A DNA stretch of 9,400 nt, taken from positions 1 to 9,400 of the forward strand of contig QMXC01000032.1 in assembly GCA_003661945.1 (NCBI GenBank), in the 5' to 3' direction. The DNA comes from Candidatus Bathyarchaeota archaeon. GTDB lineage: Archaea > Thermoproteota > Bathyarchaeia > Bathyarchaeales > UBA233. Below are positions 1-6,849 of this stretch, in pieces. Under the pieces are notes generated by a model, which worked only from the letters and a program-made list of their open reading frames with translations, was not told the DNA's origin and searched no databases. The position numbers and the translations under genes were made by a program. Every line of letters begins with the position of its first letter. The first letter of the stretch is position 1.

Positions 1-881
1 TCTGCGTTTTCCAAGGTTTCCGACAACCTCAAGCAAAGGTAGGCTCCAAACTTGTTGTAGTAGGGGGCGCCTTTTCTGGAAAAAAGCGTTAAAACTTTTC
101 CGTTATGGTTAATTTTGAATCCTTCCATGCACGGTTCATGTCCCCTAACTAGAGCTTTAACATCGAAAAGCCTCAAGATTCTATCTGTTACGTCTGCCCC
201 GAAGAGTTTACCCGCCCCTCGAGGCGAGTACGCAACGCCTTTCAAGGCTTCGTGAGGGTCGCTCCAAAGAATCTCTTCTAGGAAGCTCTGCTGAGGATGC
301 GTAAGATGTGCCTGAGCTATATCCTTCAAGCTTTTCGCTTTGGCTGGTATTCCCCCGTGAACCATAAGTACACGTTTTTCCACTATGGCTGCGTTACGAA
401 AGAAGGCGAAAAGCTCTCGTATCTTGCGGTGTGCAACGTCTCCTTTTTCGCCGAAACGTGCCTTGAACTGCACTGGCAAATCGTAGGGATACGGCAACAA
501 GTCTTCCGGTCCCTCATGGTTTCCGCGTAAGAGAATAACCCTCTCAGGAAAAGCCAGCTTAAGCTTCATAACCGTATAGTAAACCTCTGCCGAGTAGGCG
601 CCTCTGTCACCGTAGTCGCCTAGAAAAATCATGAGGCTGTCTTTCGCTAAGAAGCCCGAATGTTCTAGGATGTAAGCCAAGCTTTCAATGTCGCCGTGAA
701 CATCTCCGACCACTATGGCTTCTCCAACGGGCTTCACCTTTACAAGACCGCTTATAACTTCGAAACGCCCAATTTTTCCCTTCTCCCTCTTAAGCGTTTC
801 CAGCGTTTTTTCAGCTAAACGAATGAAATCCTCTACATCTGCATTTACCGCTTCTTTGATTAATTCTGAAACTTTTTCCAT
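1..881 (-). CDS. PPP-family serine/threonine protein phosphatase, 3' end cut by window edge
   Basis: This gene encodes a metallophosphoesterase of the PPP (PP1/PP2A-like) family, a probable cytoplasmic protein phosphatase. Reading the minus strand from the ATG at 881 gives 293 codons before the window edge, close to the usual catalytic-domain length, so only a short C-terminus is missing. The family motifs appear in order: GDVHG (residues 59-63), GDYGDRG (88-94), RGNHE (119-123), HGG (175-177), LWSDP (205-209) and RGHE (246-249). They supply the expected metal and phosphate ligands Asp60, His62, Asp89, Asn121, His175 and His248, and Arg93. The second motif has Gly where PPP enzymes usually have Val (GDYVDRG); this is not a metal ligand. 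An in-frame TAA two codons before the ATG fixes the earliest start. The Shine-Dalgarno signal is weak. The gene is divergent from the FrhB-family gene, and its substrate cannot be inferred. Confidence 0.93.
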   Translation of the reverse strand, partial: MEKVSELIKEAVNADVEDFIRLAEKTLETLKREKGKIGRFEVISGLVKVKPVGEAIVVGDVHGDIESLAYILEHSGFLAKDSLMIFLGDYGDRGAYSAEVYYTVMKLKLAFPERVILLRGNHEGPEDLLPYPYDLPVQFKARFGEKGDVAHRKIRELFAFFRNAAIVEKRVLMVHGGIPAKAKSLKDIAQAHLTHPQQSFLEEILWSDPHEALKGVAYSPRGAGKLFGADVTDRILRLFDVKALVRGHEPCMEGFKINHNGKVLTLFSRKGAPYYNKFGAYLCLRLSETLENA

Positions 882-916
882 AGCGGCTTATCCCGGGTCT
901 TTCTAATAGTGCAAAT

Positions 917-925
917 GCTTAAAAC
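917..925. promoter_or_regulatory. Candidate shared TATA-like element between divergent genes
   Basis: The 87-base gap between the phosphatase ATG (881, minus) and the preferred TTG of the FrhB-family gene (969, plus) contains gcttaaaac, which reads gttttaagc on the other strand. On the plus strand it would place transcription start near 945, giving a short leader that includes the Shine-Dalgarno motif at 954-960. On the minus strand it would start near 895, about 14 bases before the phosphatase ATG. This is inference from spacing alone; the match to the archaeal box A consensus is only fair. Confidence 0.35.
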
Positions 926-953
926 GCGTCGAAGAATAATATTCTTTCTATTT

Positions 954-960
954 GAAGGAG
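954..960 (+). promoter_or_regulatory. Ribosome-binding site that decides a TTG start
   Basis: The motif gaaggag lies 8 bases before a TTG at 969-971. This spacing favours TTG over the more upstream in-frame GTG at 909, which has no comparable motif in front of it and would add a basic, hydrophobic 20-residue stretch not expected in this family. Confidence 0.75.
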
Positions 961-968
961 CGGAGCAT

Positions 969-2006
969 TTGAGTTCCGAGAAGATAGGGTTCGAAGAGTC
1001 TTTAAAATCTCACGTTGTGGATGCTGGAAAATGTGCTGGATGCGCCGCATGCGTTGTCTCATGTCCTTTTTTCTGCCTTGAATATTCGGATGGAAAGCCG
1101 AAGCTCATTAAGGAATGCGAATCATGCGGTATATGTCTCCGCGTTTGCCCCCGCTACCAATGGAACACACAAGAAATGGAAAAACACGTTTTCGGTAGGC
1201 AACACAGCGGGAACGAACCGTTTGGAGTTTTCCGCCGTGTAGTTCTAGCTCGAGCCGTGGACGAGGAAATCTTGGAACGCTGCCAAGACGGCGGTCTAGT
1301 CTCTGCGCTGTTAGCTTTCGCGTTGGAGCACAACGTAATCGAAGCCGCTGTTGTCTCCGGAGTAAGCAGCGAAAAACCCTTCCACCCAGTTCCCCGGCTA
1401 GCTACCACGCGGGAACAAATCTTGGAGTGCAGCGGAACACGATACACTTACTCGCCTAACATGCTCGCACTCCAAGAAGCAGCAAAACAAAAGAAAAAAG
1501 CTGTAGCGTTCGTAGGCACACCTTGCCAAATCCAAGCCCTACGCAAAATGGAAGCAGCGAGGCTCAAAAAATACGTGGCGCCCATAAAATTCGCCATAGG
1601 GTTGATGTGTACGGAAAGCTTCACCTACGAAGGGCTAATTGAAGAGCACATCAAAAACAGACTGGGAATAAGCCCTGAGCAAATCAAAAAAATGAACATA
1701 AAAGGCAAAATAATCGTCGAAACGCTGTCTGGAGAAGAGAAAATAATTCCGCTAAAAGAAGCCAAAGCTTACACGCGGCAAGGCTGCCACCACTGCAGGG
1801 ATTTCAGCTCCGAACTAGCCGACATCTCAGCCGGAGGCTTAGGCTTAACAAACTGGACATTTGCAGTGATTAGAACAGAAAAGGGTGAGAAAATCTTCGA
1901 ATCTGCGGAAAAAAACGGAGCAATAACAACGAAGCCCGTGGACAAGGAAGGGAAAGCTTGGAGACTATTGCATCTGCTTTCAAGCAAGAAGCGTGGTGTT
2001 AAATAA
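969..2006 (+). CDS. FrhB-family coenzyme F420 hydrogenase/dehydrogenase beta subunit with N-terminal 2[4Fe-4S] domain
   Basis: This is a cytoplasmic iron-sulfur flavoprotein of the FrhB/FpoF/FdhB family, which moves electrons between reduced F420 and iron-sulfur clusters through FAD. Counting from the TTG start (345 residues), an N-terminal ferredoxin domain has CxxCxxCxxxCP ligands at Cys22, 25, 28 and 32 and a second set at Cys50, 53, 56 and 60. The FrhB core follows: QDGGLVSALLAFAL (about 106-119), a GTPCQIQALRK loop (about 183-193), and the characteristic GCHHCRDFSSELADIS segment near residue 275, which carries a further cluster CxxC. The family link is strong. F420 as the actual cofactor is inferred from the family, since some relatives use other partners. 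No hydrogenase or dehydrogenase partner is adjacent, so the partner may be an electron carrier or a complex encoded elsewhere. A T-rich terminator follows at once. The start could instead be GTG at 909 (365 residues). Confidence 0.87.
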   Translation: MSSEKIGFEESLKSHVVDAGKCAGCAACVVSCPFFCLEYSDGKPKLIKECESCGICLRVCPRYQWNTQEMEKHVFGRQHSGNEPFGVFRRVVLARAVDEEILERCQDGGLVSALLAFALEHNVIEAAVVSGVSSEKPFHPVPRLATTREQILECSGTRYTYSPNMLALQEAAKQKKKAVAFVGTPCQIQALRKMEAARLKKYVAPIKFAIGLMCTESFTYEGLIEEHIKNRLGISPEQIKKMNIKGKIIVETLSGEEKIIPLKEAKAYTRQGCHHCRDFSSELADISAGGLGLTNWTFAVIRTEKGEKIFESAEKNGAITTKPVDKEGKAWRLLHLLSSKKRGVK

Positions 2007-2022
2007 TTTTTTACTCTTTTTT
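2007..2022 (+). terminator. T-rich archaeal terminator after the FrhB-family gene
   Basis: Two runs of six T separated by ACTC begin directly after the TAA at 2004-2006. Oligo-T stretches without a hairpin are the usual intrinsic termination signal in archaea. A new promoter-like element follows within about 12 bases, so the downstream membrane-protein gene is probably transcribed separately. Confidence 0.65.
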
Positions 2023-2033
2023 AAGTAGCTACT

Positions 2034-2042
2034 CTTAAATAT
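2034..2042 (+). promoter_or_regulatory. TATA box for the membrane-protein gene
   Basis: The string cttaaatat matches the archaeal box A pattern well. It predicts a transcription start near 2064, leaving a leader of about 14 bases that includes ggtg at 2066-2069, 8 bases before the ATG at 2078. Location, spacing and the upstream terminator all agree. Confidence 0.6.
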
Positions 2043-2077
2043 CTAACCTGCTCAAAGGGATACACGGTGCCCCCGAG

Positions 2078-2668
2078 ATGAACTCCAAAACCATAACCTT
2101 CATCACTCTCATGAGCACCTTGGGAAACGCCCTGTTCGCAGTATCTTTCTACGCTGGTCCTATAGCTCCCGGAGTGGCATTGGACTTTTCCCTTCTTCCA
2201 ACGTTTATCGCTGGAATCTATGGCGGTCCGTTCGTTGGTCTTGTAACTGGGTTGCTGGCTGGGCTGCTGCCGGGGGTTTTCTTCGGTCCTTTGGGGCATG
2301 GTGCTTGGCTGGGGCTTATAGGGCTTCCTTTGGGCAAAGGGCTCACCGGTTTGACTTCTGGACTTATTTCGAAAAGTTTGAATCTGAAGGCGGCTCGGCA
2401 TTCTTCGCTTTTAACGGTTCCCGTTGTCCTCGTTTCCTATATTCCCGAATGTTTGTTTACAGTGGCTTATTTCGTGTTCCTTATGCCCTTCTTCTTGGGA
2501 AGCGGTGGGCCTTTCCTAGTTTGGATGGTGTTGCCGAAAGCTTGGGGAGAAGTAATTTTAATGAGCGTAATTATGGGCGCCCTTGTTGGAAATCACGGAT
2601 TCACGAGTTTCGTTGCAAAATATCTAACGTTTAAGCCCTTGATGTTCACGCGGAAAACAGAAAAATAG
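2078..2668 (+). CDS. Multi-spanning membrane protein resembling an ECF-transporter substrate-binding (S) component
   Basis: The 196-residue product is strongly hydrophobic with about five or six predicted membrane segments: roughly residues 5-27, 37-58, 60-85, 108-140 (possibly a longer or paired segment) and 148-170. Small-residue-rich stretches such as GIYGGPFVGLVTGLLAGLLPG (about 46-66) and a short charged C-terminus (TRKTEK) are visible. Size, absence of a signal peptide and the Gly/Pro-rich packing fit vitamin or metal S components of energy-coupling factor transporters, which dock on a shared EcfA/EcfT module encoded elsewhere. No ATPase or EcfT gene lies nearby. The substrate is unknown. 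Proximity to a corrinoid protein makes a cobalamin precursor conceivable, but the two genes are convergent and so not co-transcribed. Another small-membrane-protein family cannot be excluded. ATG 2078 is preferred for its TATA box and leader spacing. Confidence 0.6.
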   Translation: MNSKTITFITLMSTLGNALFAVSFYAGPIAPGVALDFSLLPTFIAGIYGGPFVGLVTGLLAGLLPGVFFGPLGHGAWLGLIGLPLGKGLTGLTSGLISKSLNLKAARHSSLLTVPVVLVSYIPECLFTVAYFVFLMPFFLGSGGPFLVWMVLPKAWGEVILMSVIMGALVGNHGFTSFVAKYLTFKPLMFTRKTEK

Positions 2669-2711
2669 CAGCCGATTATTTTCCGCTAACCAGCTTTTCA
2701 ACTTTTTTGAC
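2653..2711. terminator. Overlapping convergent termination zone
   Basis: The membrane-protein gene (stop 2666-2668) and the corrinoid-protein gene (stop at 2676-2678, minus) end only 7 bases apart. T-rich runs for the minus transcript (atttttctgtttt, read on the minus strand) lie inside the end of the opposing gene at about 2655-2667. T-runs for the plus transcript (about 2677-2683 and 2703-2708) lie inside the end of the corrinoid gene. Each gene's terminator is therefore probably embedded in its neighbour. This is inferred from composition and geometry. Confidence 0.4.
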
Positions 2712-3323
2712 GCATTCCCAAGCGTCGGATGCGTAGGCTTCTATGCCATATTCGCTGCATGCTTGTTCCGAAACCCCTTTTCCGCCCACTATCACCTTGA
2801 TTTTGCCGCGTAACCCTTTCGCCTCCAACTCCGATACCAACCTGCGTAGGTGTTTTGCTGTTTCGCTCACAGTTACGGAAACAGCGATTACCTGCGCTTC
2901 TTCTCGAACAGCAGCTTCTACGAAGGCTTCCGGAGCGACGTCAACGCCTAAATCGTGAACGTGGAATCCCGCTGCTTTTAAGGCGGCAGCCACTATGTCT
3001 TTTCCCAGACCATGAGTGTTTCCTTCAAGCGCGCCGATAACTATTTTCGCTTTGAGTCCTGATTTTTCGGCTTCTAGGTGAGGTTCTAGAATTTTAAGCG
3101 CCTCTCGCATGGCTGAAGCCGCTGCTATGACATCAGCGACGGAACATTCTTTAAGCCGGTATCTTCTGTCAACGGTTTCCATGGCTTCCACCATTTTTTC
3201 AACGGCTCCTTTCGTCGAGCTTGGACGTTTAATAGTTATCTGCTCAGCTATTCTCCGCGTCTTTCGAAGGTTTCCGCTGGCGACAGCGTCACGAAGTTCG
3301 TCTAGGAGACTGCTTCCAGACAA
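2676..3323 (-). CDS. Methyltransferase-type corrinoid (B12-binding) protein, MtbC/MtaC-like
   Basis: This 215-residue protein is a cytoplasmic methyl carrier that holds a corrinoid and shuttles a methyl group between two methyltransferases. Residues 1-90 form the helical cap domain, with AASAMREALKILEPHLE (about 68-84) in the usual place. Residues 92-215 form the Rossmann-like B12 domain: the cobalt-ligand region EGNTHGLGKDIV (100-111), DLGVDVAPEAFVEAA (124-138), the Ser149 region and IVGGKGVSE (178-186). The likely lower-axial ligand is His104. The usual DxHxxG motif reads NxHxxG here, with Asn102 replacing Asp. Length matches the family (about 210-220). Translation starts at TTG, one base after the mch stop, so it is the last gene of the operon. 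No cognate methyltransferase lies in the window, so the methyl donor (methylamine, methanol, methoxy compound, tetrahydropterin or other) is unknown. Confidence 0.9.
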   Translation of the reverse strand: MSGSSLLDELRDAVASGNLRKTRRIAEQITIKRPSSTKGAVEKMVEAMETVDRRYRLKECSVADVIAAASAMREALKILEPHLEAEKSGLKAKIVIGALEGNTHGLGKDIVAAALKAAGFHVHDLGVDVAPEAFVEAAVREEAQVIAVSVTVSETAKHLRRLVSELEAKGLRGKIKVIVGGKGVSEQACSEYGIEAYASDAWECVKKVEKLVSGK

Positions 3324-3324
3324 A

Positions 3325-4311
3325 TTATGACCCTCCTTTCAGGGTTAGTTCTAGAGACTTTTTGAGCACTTCCGGGTTGATTTTTCCCGCGTGAAACGTT
3401 TTTCCGGTTTTCACATTGCTTACGGTGATGCTTGCTGGCGCGAAGAGGTTTGGATCTATCTTGTAGAAATCGTAGCTGGCTTCTTTGAAGATTTCTATGA
3501 AGGGTTTACCGTAGCTTTCAGAGGCTTCGGAAACTGCTTTAGCAACTATCTGTTCTAAGGCTTTTTCGTCGTGGTATTCGACTATGTAGTGGGCTGTTCC
3601 GCCGTATAGTATGGCGTCGTTTGTTCTTCCCATGGCTTTGACGAATTTTGGATGTGTCGGCATTATCGGCGCGTATCCCCAAGCATACTTGACGGTGTTC
3701 GGGTCTAAACCAAGCTTCAAAAGCTTGTGGATTCCCGTCTCAACGATTCTTCCCGACACTTGAACACTCCCTGCTAAGCTTTCTGTTGGAACGATAACCA
3801 CGAAGAGGTTTCGGCTTGAAATCCAGCAGTCATCTGCAATTTTCTGGAGAACATGCTCCGGCGGATAACTGCTCGTTTCCAGCACGACTATCGCTTTTTC
3901 CCTCCAGTGTTCCTCGTATCCGATTTGCTGGTATACTTCCTTCGGTTTTAGCGCTAGAGCCCGTGCTGGACCAGAGCCTATGGCGAAGTATTCTGGAGTT
4001 TTTATCTGCCATCCCGCAAACTGCGAACCTAACGTCGCTATGGTCGGATGGTCCGTGTATACGAAAACCGTTGGAAGGGTGAGGTCGCCGTACGTTTTGG
4101 CTGTTATTTCCGCCTTTCCACATCCGCCTAGGCAAATCTCTGTAACAATTCTTCCAGCTTCAAACCCGCCCTGGGCTTTAACCCCGCAATCTACAAAGGT
4201 AGCCCCATAAGGGGTTTTCTCTATCTGTACGCCGTAAATTTCCGGTGTCTTCATCAAACGTTCCAAAATTTTTGAGGCTAAACGGTTCACGCTTATTTTT
4301 TGTCCGTTCAT
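3325..4311 (-). CDS. mch: Methenyltetrahydromethanopterin cyclohydrolase
   Basis: Mch reversibly hydrolyses 5,10-methenyl-tetrahydromethanopterin to the formyl form in the cytoplasm, the step after transfer of the formyl group from methanofuran. The 328-residue product is near the usual 315-325 length. Family stretches are clear: LGGCGKAEIT (61-70), IGSGPARALALKPKE (111-125), SLAGSVQVSGRIVETGIHK (178-196), ILYGGTAHY (234-242) and DFYKIDPNLFAPA (281-293). Arg188 and Glu191 in the SGRIVETG stretch probably correspond to the catalytic Arg/Glu pair described for the Archaeoglobus enzyme; the correspondence is by motif, not by alignment. The ATG at 4311 has ggtga just upstream. It lies 10 bases after the fwdC stop and 1 base before the next gene's start, so it is inside the operon. 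Confidence 0.97.
   Translation of the reverse strand: MNGQKISVNRLASKILERLMKTPEIYGVQIEKTPYGATFVDCGVKAQGGFEAGRIVTEICLGGCGKAEITAKTYGDLTLPTVFVYTDHPTIATLGSQFAGWQIKTPEYFAIGSGPARALALKPKEVYQQIGYEEHWREKAIVVLETSSYPPEHVLQKIADDCWISSRNLFVVIVPTESLAGSVQVSGRIVETGIHKLLKLGLDPNTVKYAWGYAPIMPTHPKFVKAMGRTNDAILYGGTAHYIVEYHDEKALEQIVAKAVSEASESYGKPFIEIFKEASYDFYKIDPNLFAPASITVSNVKTGKTFHAGKINPEVLKKSLELTLKGGS
3331..3339 (-). promoter_or_regulatory. Strong ribosome-binding site inside the end of mch, supporting the TTG start
   Basis: On the minus strand, aaaggaggg lies 7 bases before the TTG at 3323. It overlaps the codons for the last Lys-Gly-Gly residues of Mch. A near-perfect Shine-Dalgarno at ideal spacing supports the TTG start and implies that translation of mch and the corrinoid protein is coupled. 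Confidence 0.8.
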
Positions 4312-4321
4312 CTTTTCACCC

Positions 4322-5146
4322 TTAAAGGAGTTTTTCGTAAAAACTTAGGTGTTGGTTAGGGTTTTTTGCGATGAAGAGTTTTCCTTTTCCCTTCGTGTTC
4401 AAGTCTCCTAGAAAGAGGTAGAAGGGTCCTTCTACGGGTTCACCTTCGAATTTTACGCGTTTTCTTACTGCTTCTATGGTGAAGGACGGTAGCACGGATT
4501 TCACGTGTCCGCAGACGACTATTTTTCCTCCATGCATGTCGGCGCCCATTCTTCCTTCGCAGTTTCCTTTGATTAGGATAGCGCCATCATGCATGTTCAC
4601 TCCTGCAAACTGTCCAGCGTTTCCGTGAACAATTATGACTCCTTTCCGCATAGCGTTTCCAGCGTCGTTCCCGACGTTCCCGTGGATAATTATTTTCCCC
4701 CCGTTCATTCCTCGTGTGCTGCCGCGGTAGGCTGAAGCCACGTAGTCTCCGGCGTTTCCCTTCACTTCGATGGTTCCGCCGTGCATCATGGAGCCGAGCC
4801 AAGCTTCAGCGTTGCCGTTCACGGTGATTTTTCCACCTTCCATTTCTTCGCCTAGGTGCATGCCCACGTCTCCGTTGATGATTATTTCGCCAGTGGTCAT
4901 TTTTGCACCTATCCATCTGACCTTTCTGAGGTCTCCTGAAACTTCTATACGGAGGCTTTCTGAACCCGCGGTTTTTTCTTCGCTTATATGGAAGAGTTCT
5001 CCGAGTTTTCTCCGGCGGTTTCCCTCCCAGACATGTAGCTCCGCGATTTCGCTCATTGTTTTTTCTTGGAAGGCGTCCGGAGTAATCGTCTGGGCGTTTA
5101 CGGGCGTTTTGAAAGCGCGTTTCGGAGCCAGCTTTATGATGGTCAT
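4322..5146 (-). CDS. fwdC: Formylmethanofuran dehydrogenase subunit C
   Basis: FwdC is the beta-helical scaffold subunit of formylmethanofuran dehydrogenase, related to the GXGXG domain of glutamate synthase. The 274-residue product opens with the typical MTIIKLAPKRAFKTPV start. From about residue 85 to 215 it carries tandem glycine repeats of the form GxIxxxGxxGxxxGxxMxGG, for example GEIIINGDVGMHLGEEMEGG (86-105) and KITVNGNAEAWLGSMMHGG (106-124), with further turns at about 150-207. This is the expected right-handed beta-helix. The ATG at 5146 has gaggtgg about 7 bases upstream, lying inside the last codons of fwdA, with only 2 bases between the genes. Because the family name (fwd for tungsten, fmd for molybdenum) depends on the metal, fmdC would be equally acceptable. 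Confidence 0.96.
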   Translation of the reverse strand: MTIIKLAPKRAFKTPVNAQTITPDAFQEKTMSEIAELHVWEGNRRRKLGELFHISEEKTAGSESLRIEVSGDLRKVRWIGAKMTTGEIIINGDVGMHLGEEMEGGKITVNGNAEAWLGSMMHGGTIEVKGNAGDYVASAYRGSTRGMNGGKIIIHGNVGNDAGNAMRKGVIIVHGNAGQFAGVNMHDGAILIKGNCEGRMGADMHGGKIVVCGHVKSVLPSFTIEAVRKRVKFEGEPVEGPFYLFLGDLNTKGKGKLFIAKNPNQHLSFYEKLL

Positions 5147-5148
5147 TT

Positions 5149-6849
5149 CTATTCCACCTCGGCTTTAACGTGGATGGGTGCCGAAACCGCGAGATAATCT
5201 TCTGGAACCGGATAGTTTTGGTAGCTGACCGTGTAGTACTCCGCAAACTTTTGCTGCAGGATTTTTGAAATTTCTATTTCAGCCTTTGGCGCATCCACGT
5301 TTAACCAGAAGGTTCTGCCCATAGGCGCGTTTACCACTTCGCCGTTTTTGACCACGATGTTTCCGTCCTTAATTGTGTACGCGGCTCTTTCGAAGGCTTT
5401 TCTAACGGTTGCTGGTTTACGGGATAAATCCGTGGTTTCCGGGTTCAAAGCGTATATGGCTATATCCGCGTCGGCGCCTATGCCTAAATGTCCCTTACTT
5501 TTTAAGCCAAGCGCCTTGGCTTGTCCGGCTCGGGTGACCACCGCGATGTCGTGGAGCGTGTATTCACGGTCTATTGTTGGGACAAGGCTTTTCCTCAGCG
5601 TTTTCTTGTTGACCCTTTCAAGGATTTTCTCCCTTGCTTTTCGGCTCATAAGCCACGAAATAATTCGCGGATAATGTGTGAATGGTCCCGCGTTGGGATG
5701 GTCTGTTGTGAGGAAGATTTTCCACGGGTCTTGGATGAGTAAGGCTAGTTCCATGGCTATCGACCATTGCATGGAGTGGACGAAGCTTTTACGCCGATAC
5801 TGGAAGGGCACTATTCCAGAGCATGTTTCGGTTTCCACGTCGCTGTTTACCCATTTGTTCCCGCTGAGCTCGTAGAGGAGGAACTGGAACGGTCCGTCAG
5901 CTGTCATCGTGGTTGTGTCCGTGAACACTACTTGTCCCATGTCCAGCGTAACGTGTGAATGTGCGTTTACGTATTTGATTATCGGCTCTGTTCCCGAGTC
6001 GAAGGTTCTCCAATCGTCTCCGGCGAAGGCGCTGAACTGACAGTGCGTTATATGAATAACCGGTTTTCCATCCCTAGCTAAGTCTTCAACGCAACGCATG
6101 GTCTCCAGCGTTGTCACGTAGTTTCCCGGCTTGCCAAGGTTGTTCGTGTGCACGTGGATGGTGTGCGGCAAGTTTAGAAGCGTGTTGACCTTGCACAGTC
6201 CACGGACGATTTCTCTCGGCGTGATTCCAAAGTTTGGAACCGGATCATCTATGTCTCGGACGTTTCCGCCGAAACCCCAAGCTTCCAATCCGCCCGGGTT
6301 CACGAGTTTTATGGCGTAGCCCTTCGTAGCTTTGAGCATCCAAGCCACGTAGGCGGCGCACTCTTCGATTCTATCCTGCTTCAAGTATTCGAGGACGAAC
6401 CAGCAGTCGCCTAGAAGCGGGTAAGTAGCCTTATCCAGTATAGGCGTGTCGTTAAACTCTTCGTGAGTGTGCCTCGCCTTCAGCGGAGGCATAGCCGGGT
6501 CCATCACGGTTGTGTATCCCATCCTCGCGTAACGGTATCCCGTGGTGAACGTTGAAGGAACCGAGTAGCCCACACCTGACCTTGTCACCGGAGTTTTAGG
6601 CTCTACGTCCTTAACATGGTCTTCAGGGCGGAGAAGTCTTCCAGAGTTCACCTTCGCGCCCACTATATGCGCGTGGATGTCTACGCCTCCAGGCATAACA
6701 ACCATTCCGGAAGCGTCAATAATTTTCGCTTCTGCCTCGTTGACCTTCTCAACTATCTTGCCGTTTTCTACTGCTATGTCCATTTTTTCGCCGTTCACGC
6801 CGTTTAACGGGTCGAAAACGAAGCCGTTTTTAATCAGAAGCGAAGTCAT
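5149..6849 (-). CDS. fwdA: Formylmethanofuran dehydrogenase subunit A (dinuclear zinc amidohydrolase)
   Basis: FwdA condenses formate, delivered through an internal channel from FwdB, with methanofuran to give formylmethanofuran. The 566-residue product matches the family length (about 570). It is an amidohydrolase with the metal-binding HAH at residues 59-61, Lys181 in YAIKLVNPGG as the likely carboxylated lysine, HVHTNN at 232-237, HITHC at 266-270 and the catalytic Asp383 in TTDHPNAGPFTHYP. The start chosen is ATG 6849, not the more upstream in-frame ATG at 6921. The product then begins MTSLLIKNGFVFDP as in homologues, aggggatga stands upstream, and the ATG overlaps the fwdB stop as ATGA (6846-6849). 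The longer reading would add 24 low-complexity residues and overlap fwdB by 76 bases. The fourth-subunit neighbours B, C and D are all adjacent. Confidence 0.97.
   Translation of the reverse strand: MTSLLIKNGFVFDPLNGVNGEKMDIAVENGKIVEKVNEAEAKIIDASGMVVMPGGVDIHAHIVGAKVNSGRLLRPEDHVKDVEPKTPVTRSGVGYSVPSTFTTGYRYARMGYTTVMDPAMPPLKARHTHEEFNDTPILDKATYPLLGDCWFVLEYLKQDRIEECAAYVAWMLKATKGYAIKLVNPGGLEAWGFGGNVRDIDDPVPNFGITPREIVRGLCKVNTLLNLPHTIHVHTNNLGKPGNYVTTLETMRCVEDLARDGKPVIHITHCQFSAFAGDDWRTFDSGTEPIIKYVNAHSHVTLDMGQVVFTDTTTMTADGPFQFLLYELSGNKWVNSDVETETCSGIVPFQYRRKSFVHSMQWSIAMELALLIQDPWKIFLTTDHPNAGPFTHYPRIISWLMSRKAREKILERVNKKTLRKSLVPTIDREYTLHDIAVVTRAGQAKALGLKSKGHLGIGADADIAIYALNPETTDLSRKPATVRKAFERAAYTIKDGNIVVKNGEVVNAPMGRTFWLNVDAPKAEIEISKILQQKFAEYYTVSYQNYPVPEDYLAVSAPIHVKAEVE

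Noticed and set aside
909..968. GTG start at 909 for the FrhB-family protein
   Set aside because: It lacks a Shine-Dalgarno motif and overlaps the likely promoter; the TTG at 969 has gaaggag 8 bases upstream. Not fully excluded.
2007..2077. Cobalamin or other riboswitch before the membrane-protein gene
   Set aside because: The gap is only 71 bases, is occupied by a T-rich terminator and a TATA box, and the predicted leader of about 14 bases is too short for a riboswitch.
2021..2401. Minus-strand open frame of 126 codons opposite the membrane protein
   Set aside because: It is antisense to a gene with clear membrane segments and its composition (Gln, Ser, Arg, Thr-rich) looks like a shadow translation.
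4500..4900. Repetitive pattern in the DNA of fwdC suggesting a tandem repeat or array
   Set aside because: The periodicity comes from the protein's beta-helix glycine repeats; the DNA copies are diverged and are not spacer-separated repeats.
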